25,895 nucleotides of DNA from positions 1 to 25,895 of the forward strand of contig CAYNNP010000070.1 in assembly GCA_964398215.1 (NCBI GenBank), in the 5' to 3' direction. The DNA is from CAYNNP01 sp964398215 (GTDB taxonomy: Bacteria > Planctomycetota > Planctomycetia > Pirellulales > Pirellulaceae). Below are positions 13,697 through 22,900 of this stretch, in pieces. Numbering within the stretch: position 1 is the first letter of the stretch; every line of letters starts with the position of its first letter. The notes under the pieces are model-generated. The model was not told the origin of the DNA, searched no databases, and saw only the letters and a program-made list of their open reading frames with translations. The position numbers and the translations under genes are program-made.

Positions 13697-15397
13697 GTGA
13701 ATTGGAAAAAGTGGGTAATGCGCTACAGCCGCGTTGAATTTTTGCGCCTTGTGCTGCTGGCCTGCCTGATTTACTTGCCAGTCGTTTTCGTGCAAGCTCA
13801 AGATGCTGATCAAGATCAGCTTCGCCCGTTTCTCAAACAGTCGCCTATAGCGCCTGCCAATTCAGGAGCCGAAGATGATCCTAGGGGTGGAATCGTATCA
13901 AACCCGGAAATGATTGAAGATGCGAATGATGAAGCCACAGATGATCAACGGCAATCTGATTTTTCGGTAGACCAGGCCTCGCCTTCAAGCGACCAAGTAC
14001 CATCTTCCGCTGAGGACGCTGACTCGAAACTCTCTGATCCCAGTAGCGATGTTCCAGCAAGGTTGAACACCTTGGATTTGCTAGATGTGATCGCGAGCGT
14101 GAACCAGTCGTACCCAGTGATCATTAAGGCTCGCCAGCAAGCCGGTCTTGCACAGGGACAGTTGACCGAAGCGTGGGGTAGTTTTGACACCAAGCTAAAA
14201 CTGGAATCGTTTAACGAGCCAACTGGATTTTACGAAAACTATCGGCATTCGATTGGAGCTTCTCGCCAGAACTGGTCCGGCAGTACGGTTTACGGTGGCT
14301 ATCGCATTGGCCGCGGTTCGTTTCAGCCTTGGTACACAGAACGTGAAACGGAGGAGGGCGGCGAATTCAAGCTTGGCTATCGACAATCGCTGCTTCAGGG
14401 GCGAGAAATCGACACGTCTCGAGTGGCCGTCTTGCAAGCAACCCTGAAACGCAAAGCTGTCGCGCCAGGGGTGCGCGTGGAGGTGTTGAATACGTCTCTT
14501 GATGCGGCGCTGCAGTATTGGGATTGGGTCGAAGCCGGTTTAGTAATGGAGGCGCAGCGGTCTCTAGTCGAGTTGGCAGAAAAACGGGGGGAGCAGTACA
14601 AGGCGGGAGTCAAAGCGGGCAAGTTTCCCGAGATTGATCAGATATTAAATAAGCAACTGATTGCCGAGCGGCGTGCGAAGCTAATCGAATCAAGCCAGAA
14701 GTTTCAGGCGGCGGCTTTCAAGCTTTCGTTGTTTTTAAGAGACCAGCAAGGCAATCCACTTGTTCCCGAGCCAAGCTTGCTGCCAAACGATTTGCCAGCG
14801 GTTCTGCAAACCGAAATCCCAGATTTACAAGCGGAATTGGCCAACGCTTTGGCGAATCGCCCCGAAGTCCAGCTGTTGGCGATTGAACGTCAACGCCTGC
14901 AAAACGAGCATGCGTTGGCCGTGAACCAGACCGAGCCAGTGCTGGATTTCATTGGCGAGGGCTCCCAAGACGTGGGCGCTGAAGCGACATCTTCAGACGA
15001 CAAGGGTGAGTTCGTGTTGATTCTCGGGCTTCAAGGTGAACTTCCGATACAAAGAAGGAAAGCACGCGGTAAGTTGATATCGATTCACGCCAAACTAGCA
15101 CAGCTTCATCAAAAGCAGCGGTTCATGCAGAACAAAATCCAGGCCGATTTGGCCATTGGGTTCAATGAACTGCAGCGTGATGCGGAGGTTGTCGAACAAG
15201 CATCACTGTCGCTGGAAGCAGCGCGCGAGACGCTGGAGCGTTATCGTTTTGCGTTCACCAAGGGCAAGATCGATTTGATCTACTTGAACCTGCTTGAGGT
15301 AAAAGCCAATGAGACGGCAATCAAGTACTTGAATGCAAAGAAACAGTGGCACACTGCGTTCGCTCGATTGCGAACATCCCAGGGCCTAGATATGTGA
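13697..15397 (+). CDS. TolC-family outer-membrane channel protein
   Basis: Expected outer-membrane/periplasmic tunnel of the tripartite exporter encoded next door. It has 566 residues from GTG 13697; ATG 13718 is an in-frame alternative that keeps the signal peptide. The signal peptide runs to about residue 33 (LVLLACLIYLPVVFVQA/QD). Residues about 35-125 are an acidic, Ser/Asp/Gln-rich linker longer than in classical TolC. The OEP fold follows, with two helical halves: LDLLDVIASVNQSYPVIIKARQ, QGQLTEAWGSFDTKLKL, LGYRQSLLQG; then LANALANRPEVQLLAIERQ and a C-terminal coiled coil ending ARLRTSQGL. Being 127 bases downstream of the regulator on the same strand, it may be co-transcribed or have its own promoter. 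The family assignment is strong; pairing with the adjacent ABC-HlyD is inferred from context. Confidence 0.88.
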   Translation: MNWKKWVMRYSRVEFLRLVLLACLIYLPVVFVQAQDADQDQLRPFLKQSPIAPANSGAEDDPRGGIVSNPEMIEDANDEATDDQRQSDFSVDQASPSSDQVPSSAEDADSKLSDPSSDVPARLNTLDLLDVIASVNQSYPVIIKARQQAGLAQGQLTEAWGSFDTKLKLESFNEPTGFYENYRHSIGASRQNWSGSTVYGGYRIGRGSFQPWYTERETEEGGEFKLGYRQSLLQGREIDTSRVAVLQATLKRKAVAPGVRVEVLNTSLDAALQYWDWVEAGLVMEAQRSLVELAEKRGEQYKAGVKAGKFPEIDQILNKQLIAERRAKLIESSQKFQAAAFKLSLFLRDQQGNPLVPEPSLLPNDLPAVLQTEIPDLQAELANALANRPEVQLLAIERQRLQNEHALAVNQTEPVLDFIGEGSQDVGAEATSSDDKGEFVLILGLQGELPIQRRKARGKLISIHAKLAQLHQKQRFMQNKIQADLAIGFNELQRDAEVVEQASLSLEAARETLERYRFAFTKGKIDLIYLNLLEVKANETAIKYLNAKKQWHTAFARLRTSQGLDM

Positions 15398-15424
15398 AGC
15401 TATGATTGCTTCCATTCTAACCAG

Positions 15425-15443
15425 GGCTACGCAATCCGTAGCC
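15425..15443. terminator. Hairpin between convergent genes, likely shared terminator
   Basis: The perfect seven-base arms ggctacg / cgtagcc have a five-base loop (caatc), extended by a bulged cag/ctg. It lies in the 56-base gap between the stops of the TolC-like gene and the minus-strand membrane protein. There is no long T-tract, so termination is inferred mainly from position. Confidence 0.45.
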
Positions 15444-15453
15444 TGCATCCACG

Positions 15454-17472
15454 TCAGTCCTTTATCTCGGTCGTCAGTATCGTCTGCTCACGATCTTTCC
15501 ACTGGACCCAAACGCGCACATTGAGTTTTGCGGTGGATTCGATCCGGGCAATCAATGATTGCAACTGACGCGTTCGCTCCAGATACGTCTGCATCGTTTT
15601 GATCCGTTGTTCTAATGAGTCACGCATCGGACGCAGTCTTCGCCGATCATCCGTATTGGCTTCTTTGTAGATGTTCGACATTCGCGACGACTGCTGATTG
15701 CTGATTTGCAAAGCCGTTGTCAACTGATCGGCAAACTGATTGAGAAGCGGACTGGAAACGATATTCCAAGGAGCTTCGCGATCCAACTTGGCGGCAAATC
15801 GTACTCGACAAGACAATTTTCGACTGCAGCGAATATCGAAACGCATTCCTAGCGACACCGATTCGCTGTCGTCCATTTTCAGCACTGCCAAACCACTCGT
15901 ACGCTTGATCTTTGCCGGATCTATCGGCTCGATCCAACCAAGCTCAATTTTTTCCGGAAGCGCAATATTGACTGAGATCCTGGTTACTTTGCTCTGGATC
16001 GGCTGGGTAAGATCCCAAGTCGGTCGTACGTCAGGTCGCTGCAATGACAAGACGTAAGAATCAGCTTGGATTGCGGGACGAAAGTAAGTGAAATTGCCTT
16101 CGCTATTTTCCAGCCGACCATGAAATAGAAACGAAGCACTTGAGGACTTTTTGGCCGCTGCAGCCAGCCTCATTCTCGTGACTCCGTCAACTTGCTCGAT
16201 CAAGGCAATCGCCTGCTCGGCAGGGTCCAAAATCTGAGTACCGTCATCGGAAAGACTCAGTGGAACCTTGTACGGAAACTCCAGGCCGATTGCTTTCGCA
16301 TTGGATTCCCAGAGCGTCACCGGTGGGCTTGGGGGGGATGAGTTGGCCAATCGAATCGACGAAATGTTTCCGTTTGTTTTGCGAGTCGGTTGCGGTGTCT
16401 CTGCGGGAGCCCGTGTGTCGCCATCATCGTCACCCAGAGGTTTCAATACAGGTATCGCAGATGTGTCGCTCGAGTCGCTATCGGATTCGGTTGGAGATTC
16501 ACTACCAGCCATTTCGGGTGCCACCGATGCAGCATCGTTGGAATCGAATGTTTTTGGCGTCGCTGGTCGTGGCTCGATCACAGGAACGATCGGATCAATC
16601 TCTATCGGCTTTACTGTATCGACATCAACAATTCCGCTTGTCATTGGCGCAGCGTCATCGAATGTCGCCAGAGCTGCTTGTCCAACCGGATCAGTGCTCA
16701 ATTCGTTTGGCGTCGAACCGCTATCGACTCCCGTGATCACCTTGGGAACAGCAGTCTTTTTGGACTTGGTTTTTTGAGCGGTTTTTGTGTTCGTGTCACC
16801 AGAATTGCCGGAGACATAAATGAGAATTCCGACGATCGCGATAACGCCAACAACAGAGAGTGCGGCGACGAACCATCGTGAGAAAAATGATTCCTTTTGA
16901 GGAGACCTTGGACTGGCGGATGGTGTGTCCCGAGGGCGATCAAACTCGCTGGATTCTTCAACTGCAGCGGTGACAAGCGGCGACTCATTGTGACTGGATT
17001 CTTGCTGGACAATCGTGTCCTGTGGATCGCCCAGAACGCTCGCGCGAAAGTTGTCGATGGCAAGTGCTGAAACTGGATCAACACTGCAATGCTGCTCGCA
17101 ATTTCGCGATGAGATATCATTCAGCGAAAGGTATCCGCCCGCGTCCATCGACCAGTCCGACATGTCAACCTTATGAAGCGGCAAACCGGTAGCTTGCTGG
17201 CTGGCAGCGGCAACCGCAGCCATCTGTTCGCACCAAGAATCAACGACGTCCGTTGGCGGTGGCCCTAGCCGATCGATCAATGCTTCCAAAGATTCTCTTT
17301 GCGTGCTGTTGGCTGCATCGAGCGACAACAGAAACTCGCTCGCTTGAGCTGGTGTCAGTTCGCCGGATTGAAGCTGTAGCACCGTATTTTTGACGGCGTC
17401 GCGACTGATATTGATCGCGTCATCGCCCCGCAAACTGTGCGATTCGTCTTCTGAAGAATGGTGATTTGTCAT
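15454..17472 (-). CDS. Single-pass membrane protein of unknown function
   Basis: I do not recognise a family. The frame extends to 17583 (709 residues), but ATG 17472 (672 residues, MTNHHSSEDESHSLRGDD) is preferred because the extra 37 residues look unnatural and would invade the divergent promoter region. From that start, the cytoplasmic part (about 1-200) is acidic, with a helical block (VKNTVLQLQSGELTPAQASEFLLSL) and two Cys near NCEQHC. One membrane helix lies at about 200-225 (FVAALSVVGVIAIVGILIYVSG). A Thr/Ser/Pro/Asp-rich linker of about 190 residues follows, then a beta-rich domain with SVSLGMRFDIRCSRKLSC, and a C-terminal coiled coil (SLEQRIKTMQTYLERTRQLQSLIARI). The layout resembles sensor or anti-sigma-type bitopic proteins, but no sigma factor is nearby. 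Function unknown. Confidence 0.7.
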   Translation of the reverse strand: MTNHHSSEDESHSLRGDDAINISRDAVKNTVLQLQSGELTPAQASEFLLSLDAANSTQRESLEALIDRLGPPPTDVVDSWCEQMAAVAAASQQATGLPLHKVDMSDWSMDAGGYLSLNDISSRNCEQHCSVDPVSALAIDNFRASVLGDPQDTIVQQESSHNESPLVTAAVEESSEFDRPRDTPSASPRSPQKESFFSRWFVAALSVVGVIAIVGILIYVSGNSGDTNTKTAQKTKSKKTAVPKVITGVDSGSTPNELSTDPVGQAALATFDDAAPMTSGIVDVDTVKPIEIDPIVPVIEPRPATPKTFDSNDAASVAPEMAGSESPTESDSDSSDTSAIPVLKPLGDDDGDTRAPAETPQPTRKTNGNISSIRLANSSPPSPPVTLWESNAKAIGLEFPYKVPLSLSDDGTQILDPAEQAIALIEQVDGVTRMRLAAAAKKSSSASFLFHGRLENSEGNFTYFRPAIQADSYVLSLQRPDVRPTWDLTQPIQSKVTRISVNIALPEKIELGWIEPIDPAKIKRTSGLAVLKMDDSESVSLGMRFDIRCSRKLSCRVRFAAKLDREAPWNIVSSPLLNQFADQLTTALQISNQQSSRMSNIYKEANTDDRRRLRPMRDSLEQRIKTMQTYLERTRQLQSLIARIESTAKLNVRVWVQWKDREQTILTTEIKD

Positions 17473-17797
17473 GATTTTTTGTTCATTGCCCTGACGCACA
17501 AAAATGACAGCATACCGAACACAAACCCGATGATCCGGAACACTCAGCAAAGTTTTCCTTGTCTGTTCGAACGGAATAACCAAATGATGGGGACTGTTTG
17601 TGCCGATAAGTCCGCCTGAAGCGGTTTTTCTCAGAGCAACGATTGTACTTTTTGTTGCTAGCTACGGAGAGATCGACTGCTTCATTGCCTACCGGGGGGA
17701 TGGCATCTGCAGCCCGCAGAGCGTTGTCGTACACGCCCCCCGTAAATTTACGAGACGCCAGAACCGGCGAGCGGCCAGAGCCGTGGAGACGTTTGCA
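17473..17797. other. Divergent promoter region
   Basis: The 325 bases between the divergent membrane protein and barrel genes show no credible gene; frames crossing it are extensions of the two neighbours. It contains the structured block at 17690-17752 and a very weak hairpin followed by T5 at 17612-17629. Promoters for both genes are expected here, but I cannot place them. Confidence 0.5.
17690..17752 (+). promoter_or_regulatory. Structured block with 12-bp palindrome upstream of the barrel gene
   Basis: A taccgggggg arm (17690-17699) pairs with gccccccgta (17735-17744), with one mismatch on each side. An inner hairpin tctgc-agccc-gcaga lies at 17706-17720. The right arm overlaps a perfect palindrome cgtaaatttacg (17741-17752), 45 bases before the ATG. 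It could be a structured leader or an operator. Confidence 0.4.
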
Positions 17798-19477
17798 ATG
17801 CAACGATTGACTCAATTAAGAACACCCCAGAATTTGAATTGTGGTTCAAGTGGTTTCGCAAAGCTCATTCTGAGCCTTTGTTTTGCCGCTTCGCTTGGCA
17901 TCACTGCGAACGCTCAAAGTGTTGGTAGTGGAGTTGTCCAAGCTGACTACGAAGCAAGTGGCTTTGTGACCCCAGCTGGAATGGTGCCACCAGAACAGGC
18001 CTTTGGGCCAGGCGGAATCATGCAGGTTGGATTCACGGCCTGCGATTCATGCGGCTCTGGTGGATGCGACGGCGGATGTAGTTCTGGCGGATGTGATTCA
18101 GTGCCCACCATGGGCGGCTGCACGGGCGGTTGCGGGGCAAACCCAGCGACCGGCGGATGCGGCGGATCACGCTGTTCTGGCGGAGGCATCTTTGGCTCCA
18201 ATGATGGTGGTCACGGATCTGGATCTGCATCCGGTGGAATCTTTGGTGGCAATGGTGGCGGCGGTTGCGGCGGCGGCAAAGGTTGCGGCGGCGGACTGTT
18301 CGGTGGCAACGGATGCGGTGGCGGTCTGTTCGGCGGCGGAGGTTGCAAATGTGGCCTTGGCGGCGGCGGGGGTTGCGACTTGAGCAACATGTGCATTTGG
18401 TGTCGAGGACAAGGCTGCAGTGCATGTCAGCTTGGTCAAAACGGAAACGGTTTGGTGAGCGGAATGCTTGGCCTACTTGGTGCACTACGACCGTATCAAC
18501 AAGCCAGTTTGTGCAACACACGATGGTATGACATTTCTGCAGAAGCCGTATTCTTGACCCATGATCTTGGAGCAGGCGGCGCACCAAACGGTATTACATC
18601 AGATGGTCTTGCAGGCCCTACCGTGCTGGGCGTTCGTGACAACAACGTCAGCTTGGAAGGCGGCGTCCGCGTCTCAGGTGCCTTGATCTTTGGCCCTGGT
18701 AGTAACCTAGAACTCACTTACATGGGTGGCCAGGAATGGCAAGACACCGTTGGCGTTACCAGCACAACTCCAACACTGTTTTCTTTCATCTCTGACTTCG
18801 GCACGTCACCCTTCGACGGCTTTGATGACCCCGATCGTTCTCTATCGCACACAGTTGCTCATCGCAGCGAGTTCCACACGGCAGAGATCAACTACCGTCG
18901 CCGAACCATGTGGCCATACTGCCGCTTCCAAGGATCTTGGTTGATTGGATTGCGATACCTTCGCTACGACGACAGTCTTGTTTTCTCAGCGACTGGTACA
19001 GACAACAACACCGGATCATTCAACGGATTGCGGTTCTACCAATCATCTGACTCGTTCCGAAATAGCCTGTTCGGACCGCAAGCTGGATTCGACTTTTGGT
19101 GGAATATTCGTCCAGCAGTTAGCCTCGGAATCGCAGCCAAGGGAGCTTGGGTGCTTAACGACATCGACCGCACGACCAATCTGACCGCAAACTCAATTGG
19201 TACAGGTGCTACACAAGGAACACAACTTCTGACGGATGGACTTGACGACGTCTCTGTCTTGGGAGAAGTATCACTGCAACTCGCATGGAGAATCAGTCAT
19301 TCCTGGACAATTCGCAGTGCTTACTACGGAATTGGCGTCGATGACATCGCGTTTGGTAGTGTTGATCGTGAGACCAATCGTGACTTTGTTTTCCAGCAAG
19401 CACCACAAGACGCGGTCGTCAACTTCGACGATCTATTCGTCCACGGTTTCTCTCTAGGTGCTGAATATCAGTGGTAA
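17798..19477 (+). CDS. BBP7-type outer-membrane beta-barrel protein with Cys/Gly-rich segment
   Basis: A 559-residue exported protein. The frame opens at 17600, but ATG 17798 is chosen: it has a GGAG nine bases upstream and begins a signal peptide (MQRLTQLRTP..., hydrophobic LILSLCFAASLGITANA, cleaved before QSVGSG). Residues about 82-210 are extremely Gly-rich with 19 Cys, arranged as GGC/GGGC and GGGLFGGNGC-like repeats, ending with CIWCRGQGCSAC. The rest (about 240-559) matches the planctomycete BBP7 porin-like family: WYDISAEAVFLTHD start, alternating aromatic strands (GLRYLRYDDSL, GPQAGFDFWWNIRP, GEVSLQLAWRISHSWTIRSAYYGIG) and a terminal strand ending YQW, as expected for BAM-inserted barrels. 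A strong terminator follows at 19511. Its role in the outer membrane is unknown. Confidence 0.85.
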   Translation: MQRLTQLRTPQNLNCGSSGFAKLILSLCFAASLGITANAQSVGSGVVQADYEASGFVTPAGMVPPEQAFGPGGIMQVGFTACDSCGSGGCDGGCSSGGCDSVPTMGGCTGGCGANPATGGCGGSRCSGGGIFGSNDGGHGSGSASGGIFGGNGGGGCGGGKGCGGGLFGGNGCGGGLFGGGGCKCGLGGGGGCDLSNMCIWCRGQGCSACQLGQNGNGLVSGMLGLLGALRPYQQASLCNTRWYDISAEAVFLTHDLGAGGAPNGITSDGLAGPTVLGVRDNNVSLEGGVRVSGALIFGPGSNLELTYMGGQEWQDTVGVTSTTPTLFSFISDFGTSPFDGFDDPDRSLSHTVAHRSEFHTAEINYRRRTMWPYCRFQGSWLIGLRYLRYDDSLVFSATGTDNNTGSFNGLRFYQSSDSFRNSLFGPQAGFDFWWNIRPAVSLGIAAKGAWVLNDIDRTTNLTANSIGTGATQGTQLLTDGLDDVSVLGEVSLQLAWRISHSWTIRSAYYGIGVDDIAFGSVDRETNRDFVFQQAPQDAVVNFDDLFVHGFSLGAEYQW

Positions 19478-19510
19478 AACGCTGCAGAACTGTACATTTG
19501 TGCAATCCAC

Positions 19511-19545
19511 AACCCCGCTGACTAAGTCAGCGGGGTTATTTTTTT
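19511..19545 (+). terminator. Rho-independent terminator after the barrel gene
   Basis: The perfect 13-base arms aaccccgctgact (19511-19523) and agtcagcggggtt (19525-19537) have a minimal loop and are followed by a T7 tract (19539-19545). It starts 33 bases after the stop codon. This is the best terminator in the window. Confidence 0.92.
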
Positions 19546-19687
19546 GCCTAGACGCAACCACCCAAGTGGCGGGATTAAAGGTGCCGTAGGGGACAGGTTT
19601 GAGCCTGATTGTTTGGGTCAAATGGAATTTGGGGCCATTGGGCCGGAACTGATAACAAGATAAGCGCGTCCCAGAAAGAGCGTTTCG

Positions 19688-19715
19688 TTGACAGGATAAG
19701 GGCCTCAACTAGAAT
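19688..19715 (+). promoter_or_regulatory. Sigma-70-like promoter candidate
   Basis: TTGACA at 19688-19693, a 16-base spacer and TAGAAT at 19710-19715: a perfect -35 box and five of six -10 bases. It points towards the giant secreted protein gene, whose ATG is about 230 bases downstream. Confidence 0.55.
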
Positions 19716-19771
19716 CGCACCCATAACTTATCTATTTGCTTTATCTTTCCCAGTTTGCGTTAGTTTCTGGT

Positions 19772-19789
19772 TCTATCGAGCCCGATAGA
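19772..19789 (+). promoter_or_regulatory. Hairpin in the leader of the giant gene
   Basis: Perfect seven-base arms tctatcg and cgataga with a four-base loop, without a T-tract. It would lie in the 5' untranslated region if the 19688 promoter is used. Its function is unknown. Confidence 0.35.
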
Positions 19790-19947
19790 TTCAGCGTGAC
19801 TTTACGTTATGTTGACCGATGAAGGAACGTGCGTGCAACTACACAATGAAGCAAGTCGATACTGTTGTCCCACTGAGTTGGTAGCAGCAAAATACAACTA
19901 TTCCGCCTAGTCTGCAGATCGCAGCGACACGTTTGGTAGAAACCTTG

Positions 19948-22900
19948 ATGATCAAACGAAACGAATCTCAAAACCGCAAAAAGCGTCGCATCAATAAAAA
20001 GCGTCGTCGTCTTCTGATGGAAGATTTGGAAGACCGCCGTCTTCTGGCAGGCGACACAGGTGTGCCGGCGCCCCCAACTAATCCGCTGCCGACCTTTGAC
20101 GCCCCACGCAACATTGGTACGGTCGCAGCGTTCACCCATCTCGAGGAAGAAGCCCCCAATACACTTGGGCAAAACGATTTCTTTACAAATGCAGAGTTCA
20201 TTCCACTTGGCACAGGTCCAGGGCAGGAAGACACCATCGATGTACAAGGCACGCTTGGTTTTCAAGTTGGAAACTTGGTGTCTGGCGACATCGACTTTTT
20301 CTCCTTCGATTTGAGAACAGGTGACATCCTTGATTTAGCGATTCAAGGCTCTGGTCAAAACATCACGGTCTTTAATCCGGACGGGACGATTTGGTTTGGA
20401 ACCGATGTAAACACTGGGGCAGGTACTTACCCAACCGGTTCACCATTACAAAATATTGGTAACGCAGTCGGTGCCCAAGTTGTACCTGCAGACGGTCGTT
20501 ACGCAGTGGCGGTCGGCGTATCGAACATGCTAAGCAACTACACGCTTGGACTGCGCGTGTATCGTCCGGTGCTGGAGCAAACTGATATCGGGCAACGTCA
20601 AATCATCTTCTTGGATTTTGATGGCGGCATCTATTCGACGCTAGACTTTGCTACGACGGCGGGGATTACTCCGCCAGGTGTGATTCGGGTTCAAGGCATT
20701 GCGGAAAGCTTTTTGAACTTTGGGTTCGTCAATCCCACACCAGATGACGTTGATAATTTCATTGACGAAATTTATGAACGAACCATCCAGATCATGAACA
20801 CCCTTGCCGAGGGAACCGGCACGGGCGTGAATGGTGATTTCGCAAGCACAGGTAATCCCGGCGAATACGGATTCTTGGTGCTTAATAGCCGAGACCATCC
20901 CGACCCAGGCGACCACCCGTTGGTGACACGTGTCATCATTGGTAGCGATGCCGGCCAGAACGCGGACGGTTTGTTTGGAATCGCACAGTCCATTGATGTT
21001 GGTAATTTCCGGCCAAACGAACTAGTGCTTGCCGCGGCCGAAGTCCACTTCCAAGTTGCCGCGACTTATCCTCTTTCGCCCAGCGCAACTCTGGTCGAAG
21101 CTGTTGCCCAACAGTTTGCAGGAACGATCACTCACGAAGTCGGTCACTCGTTCGGTATCTGGCATACCGATGGAAATAATACGGTCAACAATCTGTTGGA
21201 CGAAGGCAGCCAGAGCCTGAATGACTTTTCGCAAGGTATTGGTGCCGACGGAGTTTTCGGTACCAATGATGACGTTATACCGTCGTTCAACGACGATCGA
21301 TTCTCACTACAAGAGGCCCAGTTCTTTGGCATCGAGCGTGTTCCCGCATCATTGTCTACCGTGCTTGCCACAGGAACGCTGGGCAGCAGTGTCACGGGCC
21401 GTGCCTTTGATGACGTGAACGGCGATGGCAATGGAAATTCTGACTTTGGTCTTCCAGGTGTATTCGTCTTTGCTGACCTCGATGGTGACGGCGTGCACGA
21501 CCCATCAGAACCTGGTACTACTACGGGCGCTGGCGGCCAATTTTCGCTAGGAGTCGGACCGGGTACCTTCAATGTCATTGCTGAAGTACCTGCTCAAAGT
21601 ATCGCTACCACGCCAACGGCGGTCCTTGCGAATGCAACCCTATCGGGCGCAACATCCGGAATCGAATTCGGTTTTGACCAAGTCATTCCGGATGTCACTG
21701 GAATCAAATTCGCTGACAACGATGGCGATGGGTTGTTCGACCCAGACGAACCAGGCATTCCAGATACCTTCATCTACTTGGATCTTGACGGTGACAACCG
21801 ACCTGACATCGGTGAGCCAGGCGCGTTTACGGGCCCTGATGGATCGTATTCAATTAACTTCCCTGGCCCAGGGACTTTCATAATCCGCGAAGTGGTTGAG
21901 CCAGGGTTTGTGCAGTCATTCCCAGCCAGTGGTGAACACATTGTGACGTTCACAGGCGAGGCGCTGACTCAAAACTTCAACTTTGGAAATATCCCATCGC
22001 GTGACTTCGGTGATGCTCCCGATTCCTTCGGCACGACAACAGCGTCGGATGGTGCAAGCCACGGTTTGACTGAAGGGCTTTCCCTCGGAGCCTTGGTTGA
22101 CCGCGAGCTTAACGGCGTTCCATCTTTTAACGCCAACGGTGACGATATAGCGGGAGTGATCTTGCCAAGCGGTGCGACTGCGGACGATGAAGACGGCGTT
22201 CGGTTGATCTCTCCTCCTGGACCCGGCGGTACCGCTATCTTTGAAGTCGTCGTGACCAACGAGACTTCTTCGGCAGGCTTCTTGCAGGCTTGGTTCGACT
22301 TCAATGGCAATGGCGACTTTGATGCTAACGAGCAATTCGCAACTGACTTGGAACTCGCCAGTGGAGTTCATAACGTATCGGTTGATATCCCTGCTGATGC
22401 AGCCATAGGTACAACCTTTGCCCGATTCCGCTACAGCCAAAGCCGTGGACTTGGAAGCCGAGGCCCCGCTGAAACAGGCGAAGTTGAAGATTACGCATTC
22501 CCAATTCTTAGTGCGGCAGAAACTGCCAACAACGACGATTTTGTTGTCTCTAGAAACTCCATCGCCAACACGTTGGATGTCTTAGGCAACGATTTTGAGA
22601 CAAGCGACAATCAGCTCAGCATCATTCGAATTGATGATTTTGGGACCAGTGGCGTTGTTCGCATCATCAATAATGGTCGGGCGATTTCCTATACACCACC
22701 TAACGGATTTGTTGGGCTGGATTCATTCGGATATACCGTCGTTGATGAATTCGGCAACGAGTCGGATGCCCAAGTCGACGTAAGTGTGTCCTTCCAATCA
22801 ATCTTGCCGATCGCAGTTGACGACACGTTCGACGTTCCAGAACGCAGCGTCAATCGTGCTTTGAATGTCCTGGACAATGACGTCGCCAGCATCTCTGGTG

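Larger units (their letters stand above)
19546..19947. other. Long leader region of the giant secreted protein
   Basis: It contains no gene. It holds the promoter candidate at 19688-19715 and a hairpin at 19772-19789 (tctatcg-agcc-cgataga). The stretch 19546-19687 shows only minor symmetry (cagg-tttgag-cctg near 19597-19610). If the promoter is right, the untranslated leader is about 225 bases. Confidence 0.5.

Noticed and set aside
15454..17472. Anti-sigma factor
   Set aside because: Only the one-helix topology fits; no zinc-binding anti-sigma motif is clear and no sigma gene is adjacent.
17612..17629. ccgc-N5-gcgg hairpin followed by T5 as a terminator
   Set aside because: A four-base stem in a divergent promoter region, where no transcript needs to end, is likely chance.
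18033..18587. 184-residue minus-strand frame rich in Arg/His/Cys
   Set aside because: It is the mirror of the Gly/Cys-rich repeats of the barrel gene; the composition follows from the GGN-codon bias on the other strand.
19807..20265. 152-residue minus-strand frame antisense to the giant gene's start
   Set aside because: It covers the conserved export motif of the giant protein on the other strand and has no recognisable motif.
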